A stretch of DNA of 64,000 bases from Psychromonas algarum (GCF_004376845.1 NZ_SNUW01000007.1:62001-126000); one strand, 5' to 3'. Positions 27,960-37,065 are shown, counted from the stretch's first letter. Notes: generated from the sequence alone by a model not told the origin. Numbers and translations are program-made.

Positions 27960-27981
27960 CTTATAGTGTCCGGACTATAAG
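27960..27981. promoter_or_regulatory. 22-base inverted repeat upstream of the csp leader
   Basis: The arms CTTATAGT and ACTATAAG are perfect, around GTCCGG. TTGACT abuts the repeat on the minus strand and could be the -35 of the csp promoter, with the repeat covering the core promoter. It also lies 87 bases before the divergent 72-codon gene. Confidence 0.5.
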
Positions 27982-28067
27982 TCAATATTTGTTTTAAGAT
28001 GAAACCGCTTTAAGGCACACTTCTAACAATTACATTACTATTCCCTACTTCAAAAAATGAGTAAACA

Positions 28068-28286
28068 ATGAGAGAAGCTTTAAGGCAAAAAATCATCGAA
28101 GTATGTAATAAAAAAATCGCCACTAAAGGTGATGATGTAGGTTTATCGTTTTATGCTTTTTTTGCTAATAAAAATGATGATCCTGAATTACTCATGGAAG
28201 CAGCAACTTGGTGGATACAAACCCACCAGCTAGATCATTTTGTAAAGGCTCATAAAATAAAATCAATGATTAAAAATAAAATGTAA
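28068..28286 (+). CDS. Conserved small cytoplasmic protein
   Basis: 72 residues starting MREALRQKIIEVCNKKIATK; a helical, charged protein with the sequence GLSFYAFFANKNDDPELLMEAATWWI in its centre (given here in part: GLSFYAFF, NKNDDP, AATWWI). I recognise similar short proteins in marine gammaproteobacteria but not a function; it may belong to a numbered DUF family such as DUF6500, which I cannot confirm. It is divergent from the cold-shock gene and shares its palindrome-bearing upstream region. Confidence 0.7.
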   Translation: MREALRQKIIEVCNKKIATKGDDVGLSFYAFFANKNDDPELLMEAATWWIQTHQLDHFVKAHKIKSMIKNKM

Positions 28287-28463
28287 GTATTAAACCACTC
28301 ATACCTTAAGCATCTCTTTTTATTTAATGATAAAAAAATAGACACATTTTCTAAAAAATGAGCCTACTTATAAAATCAATTTCTTTATATATAAATCACA
28401 GTAAACATCGGATCTATTTTGCTGATTAAGACCACATACTTAGTATTTATAAAAAATAAAATA

Positions 28464-29081
28464 CTATGAATAATTTATTTCTACTTGTTCCGCTTTTTGC
28501 AATGCGACGTGAGTTGTTAACTGTGCAGCATAACGTTTTAAGTTACTAAAGTTTTCTATTGAACCATTATTTACTAAGCTTTCAACAATCATTGACATCA
28601 TGATATCTGCGCCGGTTAATTGTTCATCTACGAGGTAAGTTTTACCTGTTAAGCTTTGCTCAAAATAACTTAAGATCTTCAATAATTCAGCATCAGCATA
28701 ATCTGCTAAAAAGTTTGTTTTACAGCCATCTTTAGTCACAAATAATTTTAACAGTAGCGGTAACATAGCGGAACCTTCAGCAAAATGAAGCCATTGTAAA
28801 TATTCAATATAAGCATTAGTGCCACGCTTAGGAGCAAGTTTACCTTGACCATATTTATCAATTAAATATTCAGTAATTGCACCTGACTCACTCACAATCA
28901 AACCATCATCTTCAATGACGGGTGATTTACCTAAAGGATGAATTTGCTTTAATTCTGGTGGAGCTAAAAATGTCACGCTATCACGCTGATAAGGCTTAAC
29001 TTCATATTCCACCTCAAGTTCTTCTAACAACCAGATAATACGTTTAGAACGAGATTTATTTAAGTGATGCAAAATGATCAT
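28464..29081 (-). CDS. Glutathione S-transferase family protein
   Basis: 205 residues with an N-terminal thioredoxin-like domain (HHLNKSRSKRIIWLLEELEV) and the glutathione gamma-glutamyl binding motif SESGAITEYLIDKYG near 64-78. A helical C-terminal domain follows. The start has AGGAAG upstream. The catalytic residue is likely a serine in NKSRSKR, as in beta- and theta-like bacterial enzymes. It lies just downstream of the ene-reductase gene on the same strand (92-base gap), so both may be induced together against electrophiles. Confidence 0.9.
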   Translation of the reverse strand: MIILHHLNKSRSKRIIWLLEELEVEYEVKPYQRDSVTFLAPPELKQIHPLGKSPVIEDDGLIVSESGAITEYLIDKYGQGKLAPKRGTNAYIEYLQWLHFAEGSAMLPLLLKLFVTKDGCKTNFLADYADAELLKILSYFEQSLTGKTYLVDEQLTGADIMMSMIVESLVNNGSIENFSNLKRYAAQLTTHVALQKAEQVEINYS

Positions 29082-29173
29082 AATATCTTCCTATCTGTTT
29101 TATTATTTCTACGTTTTATTTGTCAGTACCTTCATAGCAACTGACAGCTTAATAATTAGAATAACAGACTGTT

Positions 29174-30271
29174 CTATTCTTTGTATTCTGGATAATCAGT
29201 TAATCCTTTTTCTCCACCACCAAATAACGTATTTGGATCATGTTGTGCTAATGGGTAGCCATGTTTAATACGATTTGCTAAATCAGGATTGGCTACAAAC
29301 GGACGACCAAAAGCAATCATATCGGCTAAACCATCATCTATGGCTTGTTGACCTTTTTTAGCATCGTAACGGCCTGCATAAATAAGTGTTCCTTTAAATG
29401 ATTCACGTATAGCTTGCTTAAATGCGAATGGTGTTTCAGGTGCATCATCCCAATCCACTTCTGCGATATGTAAGTATGCGATATGGTAAGTATTCAATAA
29501 GGCAGCAGCTGCGCTATAAGTTTCAACAGGTGTTGCATCAATCGTTCCATTTAATGAAGTAAATGGAGCAAGACGAACCCCCACTCGGTCAGCACCAATA
29601 GCATCAACCATCACAGCAACAACTTCACCTAAAAAACGTAAACGATTTTCAATGCTACCACCATATTCATCAGTACGATTATTTGCTTCTGAATCAATGA
29701 ATTGATTAATTAAATAACCATTTGCACCATGTAACTCTATGCCATCAAACCCTGCTTCAATCGCATTTAATGCAGCTTGGCGATACTCTTCTAACACCAG
29801 CTTAATATCTTCTTTAGTCATTGCTCTTGGTTCAACTACATCTACAAATCCCGGCTCTTGTTTGCCGTTATCCACAAACACTTTTACATTTTCAGCTTTT
29901 AATGCAGATGAGGAAATAGGTTGTTTTCCACCAATATTATCAGGATGAGTTACACGTCCAACATGCCAAAGCTGAGCAAAAATAATTCCATTTTTATTAT
30001 GTACTGCATCCGTTACTTTTCTCCAACCAGTAATTTGAGCACTAGAATAAATACCAGGAGTCCAAGCATAGCCTTGACCTATTGCTGAAATTTGCGTTCC
30101 TTCAGCAATAATCAATCCCGCAGAAGCACGTTGAGCATAGTATGTAGCCATCATCTCATTAGCATCATTGCCTGGTTGGCTAGCGCGAGATCGTGTCATC
30201 GGTGGCATAACAATACGATTTTTGGGAGAAAGTTTACCTAACTGTAACGGTTGAAATAGTGAATTAGTCAT
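29174..30271 (-). CDS. nemA: Old yellow enzyme family ene-reductase, NemA-like
   Basis: 365 residues, the usual NemA length. The FMN-barrel start NRIVMPPMTRSRA is near 20, the active-site pair is in ELHGANGYLINQF near 180, and the phosphate-binding AFGRPFVANPDL is near the C terminus. NemA-type enzymes use NADPH to reduce activated alkenes and nitro compounds such as N-ethylmaleimide. A strong AAGGAA precedes the ATG. It is divergent from the HPP gene, with a GACC-N4-GGTC palindrome between them. Confidence 0.9.
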   Translation of the reverse strand: MTNSLFQPLQLGKLSPKNRIVMPPMTRSRASQPGNDANEMMATYYAQRASAGLIIAEGTQISAIGQGYAWTPGIYSSAQITGWRKVTDAVHNKNGIIFAQLWHVGRVTHPDNIGGKQPISSSALKAENVKVFVDNGKQEPGFVDVVEPRAMTKEDIKLVLEEYRQAALNAIEAGFDGIELHGANGYLINQFIDSEANNRTDEYGGSIENRLRFLGEVVAVMVDAIGADRVGVRLAPFTSLNGTIDATPVETYSAAAALLNTYHIAYLHIAEVDWDDAPETPFAFKQAIRESFKGTLIYAGRYDAKKGQQAIDDGLADMIAFGRPFVANPDLANRIKHGYPLAQHDPNTLFGGGEKGLTDYPEYKE

Positions 30272-30519
30272 TAATTATTTCCTTAGTCAATATACGTAAT
30301 TAACATGAATATGATGCAAAACGTATGAGTATTCATTTTAATAAAAAATAATATACACGGATTAATTCCTCATTTTAAATTATCAATAATTATCTTAATC
30401 ATAATTTTTTGTTATTCAAAAATAAGTGGGTCACAATACTTTCTCCCCTACTTCTATTATTTAGAAGTTATAGTTATTTATTCATGGAAAAAAATAAAAA
30501 TACACTTGCGTGAAAATAA

Positions 30520-30537
30520 TTTGACCAAAAGGTCAGC
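30520..30537. promoter_or_regulatory. NemR-like palindrome between nemA and the HPP gene
   Basis: TTGACCAAAAGGTCAG contains the core GACC-N4-GGTC of the E. coli NemR box (TAGACC-N4-GGTCTA). The perfect arms are TGACC/GGTCA at 30522-30535. It ends 5 bases before the HPP start codon and lies about 250 bases upstream of nemA. Confidence 0.5.
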
Positions 30538-30539
30538 TG

Positions 30540-31112
30540 ATGAAGTACAAAAATAAAGTGATTATTAGAACCTTTTTATCAAGAATGAAGGCCACTGAAC
30601 AATGTCCTGAAAGAAAGCCCTTTAGCAAAATAATGTGGTCTTGGTTAGGTGCTTTTATAGGTATTTATCTTGTTTCTATTTTAAGTAAATACTCACAGGT
30701 TGATCTACTGAACAGTCAATTTCTAGTGGGCTCATTTGGTGCTTCAGCAGTATTAATTTACGGTGTTCCTCAAGCTGAATGTTCTCAACCACGCAATGTA
30801 CTGGGCGGGCATGTAATTTCAGCGTTTATTGGCGTATCTGTATATCAGTTTTTCCCTTTTGATATTACTGTACTTGGCGCATTAGCAGTTTCGTTCTCCG
30901 TTATGGCAATGCATTTCACTCGAACAATCCACCCTCCGGGGGGGGCTACAGCACTGATTGCTGTTATTGGTAGCTCTCAAGTGCACAGTATCAGCTATAT
31001 GTTTGTAATAACCCCTATTGCAACAGGATCAATTATTTTATTAGCGATTTCCTTAATTATTAATAACTTATCTAACAATCCATTACGTCATTATCCAAGA
31101 TACTGGGGTTAA
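30540..31112 (+). CDS. HPP family membrane protein
   Basis: 190 residues with four or five hydrophobic segments. The family motif HPPGGATALIAV is near 126 and the C-terminal NPLRHYPRYWG is typical. Some plant HPP proteins carry nitrite; bacterial members are uncharacterised. The start at 30540 lacks a good ribosome site. A second ATG at 30585 would remove RTFLSRM, which looks conserved, so I keep the longer form. It sits between nemA and the TetR-acuI pair. Confidence 0.8.
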   Translation: MKYKNKVIIRTFLSRMKATEQCPERKPFSKIMWSWLGAFIGIYLVSILSKYSQVDLLNSQFLVGSFGASAVLIYGVPQAECSQPRNVLGGHVISAFIGVSVYQFFPFDITVLGALAVSFSVMAMHFTRTIHPPGGATALIAVIGSSQVHSISYMFVITPIATGSIILLAISLIINNLSNNPLRHYPRYWG

Positions 31113-31215
31113 ATAATAAAGATCTCATTCTTCGTGAGACCTTCATTTCATCACTTTGTCCTACCTAATGTATTCCCTATAAAGTAGTTTTCAAAAAGAC
31201 TTAAAAAGAAATTAA

Positions 31216-31245
31216 TTGCAATTAACTAGACGATCGGTCTATTAT
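31216..31245 (+). promoter_or_regulatory. Promoter with embedded TetR operator before the acuR-like gene
   Basis: -35 TTGCAA (31216-31221) and -10 TATTAT (31240-31245) are 18 bases apart. The spacer holds TAGACGATCGGTCTA (31227-31241), a NemR/AcuR-type palindrome one base shorter than TAGACC-N4-GGTCTA. The start codon at 31253 lies at the expected transcription start, and no ribosome-binding site is present. Confidence 0.6.
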
Positions 31246-31252
31246 ATAAAAC

Positions 31253-31885
31253 ATGACATTATCAATAACAAAACCACGTCGTGGTAGACCACCTAAAAGT
31301 ACACATGAAAACCGTGATACTAGAGCAGAATTAATTCGCAGTGGTCTTGAGCAATTAACTGAAAGCGGCTTTGCTGCCTCGGGCATTGAACCTATTTTAA
31401 AAAAAGTAGGCGTACCTAAAGGATCGTTTTATTACTATTTTAAAAATAAAGAAGCCTTTGGACTTGCTGTTATTGAAAGTTATGCAAACTACTTTGCAAA
31501 AAAATTGGACACTTATTTATTAGATGATACTTACCCGCCATTAACACGCATCAGCAACTTTGTTGAAAGCGCAAAATCGGGAATTACTCGCCACCAATTC
31601 AAACGTGGCTGTCTAGTAGGTAATTTGGGGCAAGAAGTTGATTTACTGCCTGAAAATTTCAGACAGATCTTAATTGATATATTTATTTCTTGGCAACAAC
31701 GTGTAGCAACCTGCCTTAAATCAGCGCAAGTCAGTGGCGATTTATCGACAACAGCAGATTGTGATCAACTGGCTGAGAGTTTCTGGATTGGTTGGGAGGG
31801 AGCAGTAAGCCGAACAAGGTTAGTGCAAAGTTCTAAACCACTAGATAACTATTTCAATCATTTTATTGCGGGTTTACCAAGATAA
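31253..31885 (+). CDS. acuR: TetR family regulator, AcuR/NemR-like
   Basis: 210 residues. A basic arm (KPRRGRPPKS) precedes the helix-turn-helix (GFAASGIEPILKKVGVPKGSFYYYFKNKEAFG, positions about 38-69). The ligand domain contains GCLVGNLGQEV, a feature I associate with AcuR-type proteins that sense acrylate and related electrophiles. acuI follows after 49 bases. An operator sits inside its own promoter, so negative autoregulation is expected. The symbol rests on this pairing; NemR is the main alternative. The mRNA may be leaderless. Confidence 0.75.
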   Translation: MTLSITKPRRGRPPKSTHENRDTRAELIRSGLEQLTESGFAASGIEPILKKVGVPKGSFYYYFKNKEAFGLAVIESYANYFAKKLDTYLLDDTYPPLTRISNFVESAKSGITRHQFKRGCLVGNLGQEVDLLPENFRQILIDIFISWQQRVATCLKSAQVSGDLSTTADCDQLAESFWIGWEGAVSRTRLVQSSKPLDNYFNHFIAGLPR

Positions 31886-31934
31886 AAATCTTTAATCATT
31901 AAGAATAGAAATCAATTTAAAAGAGGAAAATAAC

Positions 31935-32918
31935 ATGTTCAAAGGTATTTTAATCGAAAAAGACGAGCAAGGTTACCGTTCATCAGTTCAAGATATCAAC
32001 GAAAGAGTCCTACCTGAAGGTGATGTTACTATTAGTGTTGCATACAGTACATTAAATTATAAAGACGCATTAGCCATTACCGGAAAAGGCCCTGTGGTTC
32101 GTAGCTTTCCAATGATTCCTGGTATTGATTTAGTCGGCACAGTTGAACAAAGTGATAATGATAAATTTAAAGTAGGCGATAGTGTTTTATTAAATGGTTA
32201 CGGTGTAGGTGAAGTACATTGTGGTGGTTTAGCTGAGAAAGCTCGTTTAAAAAGTGAATGGTTAATTCCATTGCCTAAAGCATTTTCTCCTCGTCAAGCT
32301 ATGTCAATTGGTACAGCAGGTTACACTGCGATGTTATGCGTGATTGCACTTGAAAAAAATGGTATCACACCTGAGAGTGGCGAAATACTAGTAACAGGTG
32401 CTAATGGTGGTGTGGGTAGCTTTGCAATTTCAATTTTATCAAAACTAGGTTATACAGTTATTGCATCAACAGGTCGTGTTGACCAAGCAGAATACCTTAA
32501 AAAACTAGGTGCAACAGATGTTATTGATCGTGCGGCATTAACAGAAAAAGGTCGTCCATTAGCAAAAGAACGTTGGGCAGCTGCCATTGATTCAGCGGGC
32601 AGTCATACACTTGCTAATATTTGTGCAAGCTTAAAATACGGTGGTGTTGTAGCAGCTTGTGGTTTAGCACAAGGCATGGATTTACCTGCGACAGTCATGC
32701 CATTTATCTTGCGTGGTGTAACTTTAGCTGGAGTTGATAGCGTAATGCGTCCAACCGCTGACCGAGTTGAAGCATGGCAACGTCTTGCAGACATTTTAGA
32801 TGTAGCAGTGTTTGATGATATTGCAAATGAAATTGCTTTAGATGATGCAATCACAACTGCCGAACAACTTATCTCAGGCAAAGTACGTGGTCGTGTTGTT
32901 GTGAAGATTAGTAAATAA
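31935..32918 (+). CDS. acuI: Acryloyl-CoA reductase AcuI / YhdH family MDR
   Basis: 327 residues of the medium-chain reductase superfamily, with no zinc ligands. It carries NYKDALAITGKGPVVRSFPM near 36-55 and the nucleotide-binding VTGANGGVGSFAISIL near 153. These are the YhdH/AcuI form, which reduces toxic acryloyl-CoA to propionyl-CoA with NADPH. GAGG lies upstream of the ATG. It is cotranscribed with the TetR gene and ends at a strong bidirectional terminator. Acrylate is a product of DMSP cleavage at sea, but no DMSP lyase gene is in the window. Confidence 0.88.
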   Translation: MFKGILIEKDEQGYRSSVQDINERVLPEGDVTISVAYSTLNYKDALAITGKGPVVRSFPMIPGIDLVGTVEQSDNDKFKVGDSVLLNGYGVGEVHCGGLAEKARLKSEWLIPLPKAFSPRQAMSIGTAGYTAMLCVIALEKNGITPESGEILVTGANGGVGSFAISILSKLGYTVIASTGRVDQAEYLKKLGATDVIDRAALTEKGRPLAKERWAAAIDSAGSHTLANICASLKYGGVVAACGLAQGMDLPATVMPFILRGVTLAGVDSVMRPTADRVEAWQRLADILDVAVFDDIANEIALDDAITTAEQLISGKVRGRVVVKISK

Positions 32919-32944
32919 TAAGTTTTAGAAAAACTTAAAAAAAT

Positions 32945-32981
32945 AAAAACGCCATTTAATAAATAATTAAATGGCGTTTTT
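32945..32981. terminator. Bidirectional terminator between acuI and ald
   Basis: A perfect 15-bp stem (32945-32959 with 32967-32981) has A and T tracts at its ends. It is shared by convergent acuI (+) and ald (-). Confidence 0.9.
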
Positions 32982-33001
32982 ATTGAGGTTAAATCTAAAG
33001 T

Positions 33002-34147
33002 TTAAGCTGCAACACTCGATGCAATATAAGGTGAAGCAAGCGCTTCATCTGGAGAAACAAAAGGAATATTTAAGCTTTCAGAGACGCTTAAGTTAGTCAC
33101 TTTTCCGTGTATTACATTTAAACCATTTTTAAGATGTAGGTCAGCTAATAATGCGTCTTTATATCCTAATTTAGCAAGACGTAAAATATACGGTAATGTT
33201 GCATTATTTAATGCAAATGCAGAAGTTCTTGCAAGAGCACCAGGCATGTTAGCAACACAGTAATGTACAACATCATCAACAATGTACGTTGGTTCTGAAT
33301 GTGTTGTTGCTTTTGACGTTGCAAAACAACCACCTTGGTCAATAGCCACATCGACAACAGCAGAACCAGGACGCATTGCTTTAATCATTTCTGCACTGAC
33401 TAATTTAGGAGCAGCAGCACCAGGGATCAATACCCCACCAATCACTAAATCAGCATCTAATACTAATGATTCTAGGTTATATTTATTAGAGTAGGCAGTT
33501 TTAATCGCTGAACCAAACTGTGCATTTATTTTACGTAAAGTATCAATATTGTTATCTAAAAGTGTAACATCAGCACCTAAGCCAATTGCCATTTGTGCTG
33601 CATTACAACCAACAACACCACCACCAATAATAACCACTTTAGCAGGCGCAACACCAGCAACTCCGCCTAATAACAAACCAACACCGCCGTTCGATTTTTC
33701 TAAACACGAAGCACCCGCTTGAATCGACATACGACCAGCGACTTCAGACATAGGCGCTAATAAGGGTAAACTTCCGTTGCTACTCGTTACCGTTTCATAA
33801 GCGATACAAACAGCCTGACTTTTAATTAAATCTTCCGTTTGTGCAAGATCAGGGGCAAGGTGAAGATAAGTAAATAACAATTGATCAGGGCGAAGCATTG
33901 CACGTTCGACAGCTAGAGGCTCTTTCACTTTTACAATCATTTCAGATTTTGCAAAAATTTCTTCTGCTGTATCTAATATTTCAGCGCCTGCATCAATGTA
34001 TTCTTGATCACTACAAGCAATGCCTAAACCAGCTGTTTTTTGAATATAAACAACATGTCCAGCAGCAGTTACTTCTTTAACACTTGCAGGCGTCATACCT
34101 ACGCGATATTCATGAACTTTAATTTCTTTTGGTACGCCGATAATCAT
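33002..34147 (-). CDS. ald: Alanine dehydrogenase
   Basis: 381 residues; the enzyme oxidises L-alanine to pyruvate and ammonium with NAD. R15 (YRVGMTP), K75 (VKVKEPL) and H96 (TYLHLAPD) match the substrate and catalytic residues, and D in VDVAIDQGG is also present. The NAD loop is IGGGVVGCNAAQ near 175. It is the second gene of an operon with the IsfD-like reductase (65-base gap). Next to a taurine:pyruvate aminotransferase its likely task is to regenerate pyruvate and release taurine nitrogen as ammonium. Confidence 0.93.
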   Translation of the reverse strand: MIIGVPKEIKVHEYRVGMTPASVKEVTAAGHVVYIQKTAGLGIACSDQEYIDAGAEILDTAEEIFAKSEMIVKVKEPLAVERAMLRPDQLLFTYLHLAPDLAQTEDLIKSQAVCIAYETVTSSNGSLPLLAPMSEVAGRMSIQAGASCLEKSNGGVGLLLGGVAGVAPAKVVIIGGGVVGCNAAQMAIGLGADVTLLDNNIDTLRKINAQFGSAIKTAYSNKYNLESLVLDADLVIGGVLIPGAAAPKLVSAEMIKAMRPGSAVVDVAIDQGGCFATSKATTHSEPTYIVDDVVHYCVANMPGALARTSAFALNNATLPYILRLAKLGYKDALLADLHLKNGLNVIHGKVTNLSVSESLNIPFVSPDEALASPYIASSVAA

Positions 34148-34212
34148 ATGTAACTCCTAAGCATTTGTTATTTAAATAAATTTTTTTTATGTTTACTACT
34201 AACCAATATTTC

Positions 34213-34983
34213 TTACTTATCTTTGACTATTTTGAAGTTATCCCAAGCTTGCGACGTCGGCATAACTTCTAAACTATTAATATTGATGTGTGCTGGTTGC
34301 TCTGCAATCCAAAAAATAATATTAGCGATATCTTCAGGCTGAATGGCATTTGTGCCATTGTAAATTTGGTCATACTTATCTTGATCACCTTTAAATCTAA
34401 CCAAGCTAAATTCACTTTCTGATAATCCAGGCTCTAAGCTAGTCACTCGTACACCAGTCCCTGCAAAATCACTGCGTAAGTTTCTAGAAAACTGAGCTAC
34501 AAACGCTTTACTTGCGCCATAAACATGGCTACCAGGGTAAGCCCAGTTAGCGGCAATACTTGCTAAATTAATAATACTTGCTGTTTTTTGCTCTTGAAGG
34601 ATAGGTAATAAACCGTGTGTCACATTAACTAATCCAGTGACATTAGTATCGATCATCGTATGCCAATCACTCAATGAAGCTTCAGCTGCTGAACTTGCTC
34701 CTAATGCTAATCCTGCATTGTTAACTAAAATTGAAACCTGTTTAAAATTTTCAGGTATTGCTTCTATGAACTTCGCTACTTGCTCACTATCTCTCACATC
34801 TAACGAATAATAAAAAACATCCGTTAATAGCTCGAGTTCTTCACTCAATGCTTTTAGTCGCTCTTCTCTGCGACCAGTAATAATTAATGGGTACCTATGT
34901 TGAGCAAATTTTTTCGCCGTCGCTAACCCAAATCCAGATGTAGCTCCAGTGATTAAAACAATTGGGTTTAGATATACTGTCAT
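34213..34983 (-). CDS. isfD: Short-chain dehydrogenase, IsfD-like sulfoacetaldehyde reductase
   Basis: 256 residues of the YdfG/IsfD branch. The NADP loop is TGATSGFG (12-19) followed by GRREER; the catalytic residues are N114, S142, Y155 and K159. TMIDTNVTGLVNVTH, YPGSHVYGASKAFVAQFS and the C-terminal EVMPTSQAW resemble Klebsiella IsfD as I remember it. IsfD reduces sulfoacetaldehyde to isethionate. Its place beside ald, an aminotransferase, a TauE-type exporter and TauABC makes this a better call than a general 3-hydroxy acid dehydrogenase. A close paralogue is at 45339-46106. Confidence 0.75.
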   Translation of the reverse strand: MTVYLNPIVLITGATSGFGLATAKKFAQHRYPLIITGRREERLKALSEELELLTDVFYYSLDVRDSEQVAKFIEAIPENFKQVSILVNNAGLALGASSAAEASLSDWHTMIDTNVTGLVNVTHGLLPILQEQKTASIINLASIAANWAYPGSHVYGASKAFVAQFSRNLRSDFAGTGVRVTSLEPGLSESEFSLVRFKGDQDKYDQIYNGTNAIQPEDIANIIFWIAEQPAHININSLEVMPTSQAWDNFKIVKDK

Positions 34984-35474
34984 TAAATATTCCTTAAAAA
35001 GTCATGTTAAAAATGATATAAATTTCAATCTAATTACACTATCAACCGACTTTGTCATTCACTATTTTCTGTTGATGAATTAATACTAAAACGTCTCTCT
35101 AAATAACGTTAGTGCCAGAATTTTTTTTTTGTAGTCTCAATTAATTTAATACTAAAAAGATTAGAACCCAGTAAGAGAAACTTTAAATAACGACACAGCC
35201 CCCACAAGCCACTCACATTCAAAAAACACATATCTATTTGATATAAAACATAAAAAATAATCCACTAAACCTGGGATATAAATAAATGGAGAAAAAGGTA
35301 ATTTAAAATTACCGATATATTATTCCCTCTCTAAGGCAACTGATTCAAAATACACTATCTAATTTTTTATTTTTAATAGCACAAAATAATGGAAGAATAA
35401 GGGAAAGAATATTTTGCTTTTTATTGGAAAGATAAAGGTAGATGTAAAGCTTTCTGCAGACTTTCAGATAAAAT
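34984..35474. other. Non-coding gap upstream of isfD-ald
   Basis: This gap upstream of the isfD-ald operon is AT-rich and without credible reading frames. It holds AGTGCCAGA at 35111-35119, one mismatch from the AGAGCCAG motif of the tau promoters, next to an 11-base T run. Related but weaker sequence (AGAACCCAG) lies near 35163. The isfD promoter must lie here. Confidence 0.5.
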
Positions 35475-35508
35475 AAAACCTCTTTACGGTAAAGCGAAAA
35501 GAGGTTTT
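35475..35508 (-). terminator. Terminator after the taurine aminotransferase gene
   Basis: AAAACCTCTTT pairs with AAAGAGGTTTT (11 bp, 12-base loop). The minus-strand exit is T-rich. It separates the aminotransferase from the isfD-ald operon. Confidence 0.8.
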
Positions 35509-35517
35509 CATAATAAA

Positions 35518-36891
35518 TTAAAGACTTACTTCTGCTAATACAGCATCAAGAGTCTCTACAATAAAATCGGCTTCATCATGCGTTAGCGTTAAAATAGGAC
35601 ATAGGCATAATGTATTATTAAACTCTTTAAAGGAGCGATTAGTACGTCCAATAATTAAACCTTTTTTCATACAGGTTCCGGCTACTTGAATTGTTACTGA
35701 CTCATCAACAGGTGTTTTTTCTGTACGATCACTTACTAACTCAATACCTAATAACAAACCTTTACCGCGAACATCTCCAATTATTTGATGCTTATCTTTT
35801 AGCTTGGTTAATTTCTCTAATAAATAATCCCCCATTACCGCACTGTTAGTAACTAGATTTTCTCGTTCTAATATTGCTAAATTAGCTAATCCAGCGGCAG
35901 GACCCGAAGTACACCCAGCATAAGTACTCACATCACGGAAGTAAGCTTCACGATCACTGCTATCCGCAAGAAATTCATTGAAGATATCCTCAGTCGTTAC
36001 CATACATGAAATGGCAGCGTAACTAGAGGCAACACCTTTTGCTAACGTAACGATATCAGGCTTGATCCCATAGTGCTGATATCCAAACCACTCACCTGTT
36101 CTACCCATGCCACAAACCACTTCATCAATGTGTATTAAAATATTATATTTTTTACAAATATCCATAATGGCAGACCAGTAACCTTCAGGAGGAGTAATAA
36201 CCCCACCACCAGCTGTAATAGTTTCAAATACAACAGCACCGACTGTATCAGGACCTTCGCGTAAAATAACTTTCTCTAACTCTTGAGCGGCTAGAAGACC
36301 ATAATTTTCAACTTCACCAAATTGGCTTCGGTATTCACAGCAATGAGGAAACTCAACAAAACCTGGTACAAAAGGACCGTAATGTGCACGACGCTCTTCT
36401 TGCCCTGTTGCACTGAGTGCTGCAAGCGTTGTACCGTGGTAATCTCGTTCTCGGTATAATATTTTATTCTTTTGACCACCATACTTTTGTTGGGAGATTT
36501 GACGCACTAATTTAAATGCTTTTTCATTTGCTTCAGAGCCTGAGCTACTATAAAAAACACGCCCCATACCCGGCATTTTTTCTAATAACTTTTCCGCAAA
36601 TTGGGCAGCAGGTTCAGTTCCTGCAGTACTTGCAAAAAAATTCATCTTAATTAATTGTTCAGAAACAGCATTAGCAATCTCAGTACGTCCATAGCCAACA
36701 TTTACACACCAAACCCCACCTGAAGACGCATCAAAATAACTATTACCTTTTGCATCCCAAACTCGCGCGCCTTCGCCTTTTACCATCACTAAAGGATCTT
36801 GAGTCTTTAATACACTATGCTGAGTTAAATGGTGCCATACATAGTTACGATCTTGTTCAATCAGTTGCGCTGTTTGTGAATTCGTCATCAT
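35518..36891 (-). CDS. tpa: Class III aminotransferase, taurine:pyruvate type
   Basis: 457 residues, fold-type I PLP enzyme. PLP contacts include D256 (HIDEVVCGMGRTG) and the Schiff-base lysine K285 (VTLAKGVASS). YSSSGSEANEKAFKL near 114 is the cofactor phosphate loop. The length and the SSGGVWCVNVGYGR segment fit Tpa, which converts taurine and pyruvate to sulfoacetaldehyde and alanine. Transcription is divergent from a TauE/SafE gene, with ald, an IsfD-like enzyme, TauABC and TauR nearby. Without that context beta-alanine or another omega-amine would be possible substrates. Confidence 0.85.
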   Translation of the reverse strand: MMTNSQTAQLIEQDRNYVWHHLTQHSVLKTQDPLVMVKGEGARVWDAKGNSYFDASSGGVWCVNVGYGRTEIANAVSEQLIKMNFFASTAGTEPAAQFAEKLLEKMPGMGRVFYSSSGSEANEKAFKLVRQISQQKYGGQKNKILYRERDYHGTTLAALSATGQEERRAHYGPFVPGFVEFPHCCEYRSQFGEVENYGLLAAQELEKVILREGPDTVGAVVFETITAGGGVITPPEGYWSAIMDICKKYNILIHIDEVVCGMGRTGEWFGYQHYGIKPDIVTLAKGVASSYAAISCMVTTEDIFNEFLADSSDREAYFRDVSTYAGCTSGPAAGLANLAILERENLVTNSAVMGDYLLEKLTKLKDKHQIIGDVRGKGLLLGIELVSDRTEKTPVDESVTIQVAGTCMKKGLIIGRTNRSFKEFNNTLCLCPILTLTHDEADFIVETLDAVLAEVSL

Positions 36892-36982
36892 GTCTTTCCT
36901 CTTTACTAAAGTTTCCTATTTCCGATGACTTACCCTAACTTAGAAGTGAACCCTACTTTTAGTTCCAGCCCTTTTATTTAAT

Positions 36983-37065
36983 AGAGCCAGACATGATTAT
37001 CTTGTATTTTTTTATTTAAAACACCGTCATCTCTAGTGGCGCTACAATTGCTTACCTCTGGCTCT
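36983..37065. promoter_or_regulatory. Paired AGAGCCAGA sites between tpa and the TauE/SafE gene
   Basis: AGAGCCAGA at 36983-36991 and its exact reverse complement TCTGGCTCT at 37057-37065 lie in the divergent promoter region. The same core recurs between tauA and tauR, so this is a candidate TauR (MocR) binding arrangement. Confidence 0.55.
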
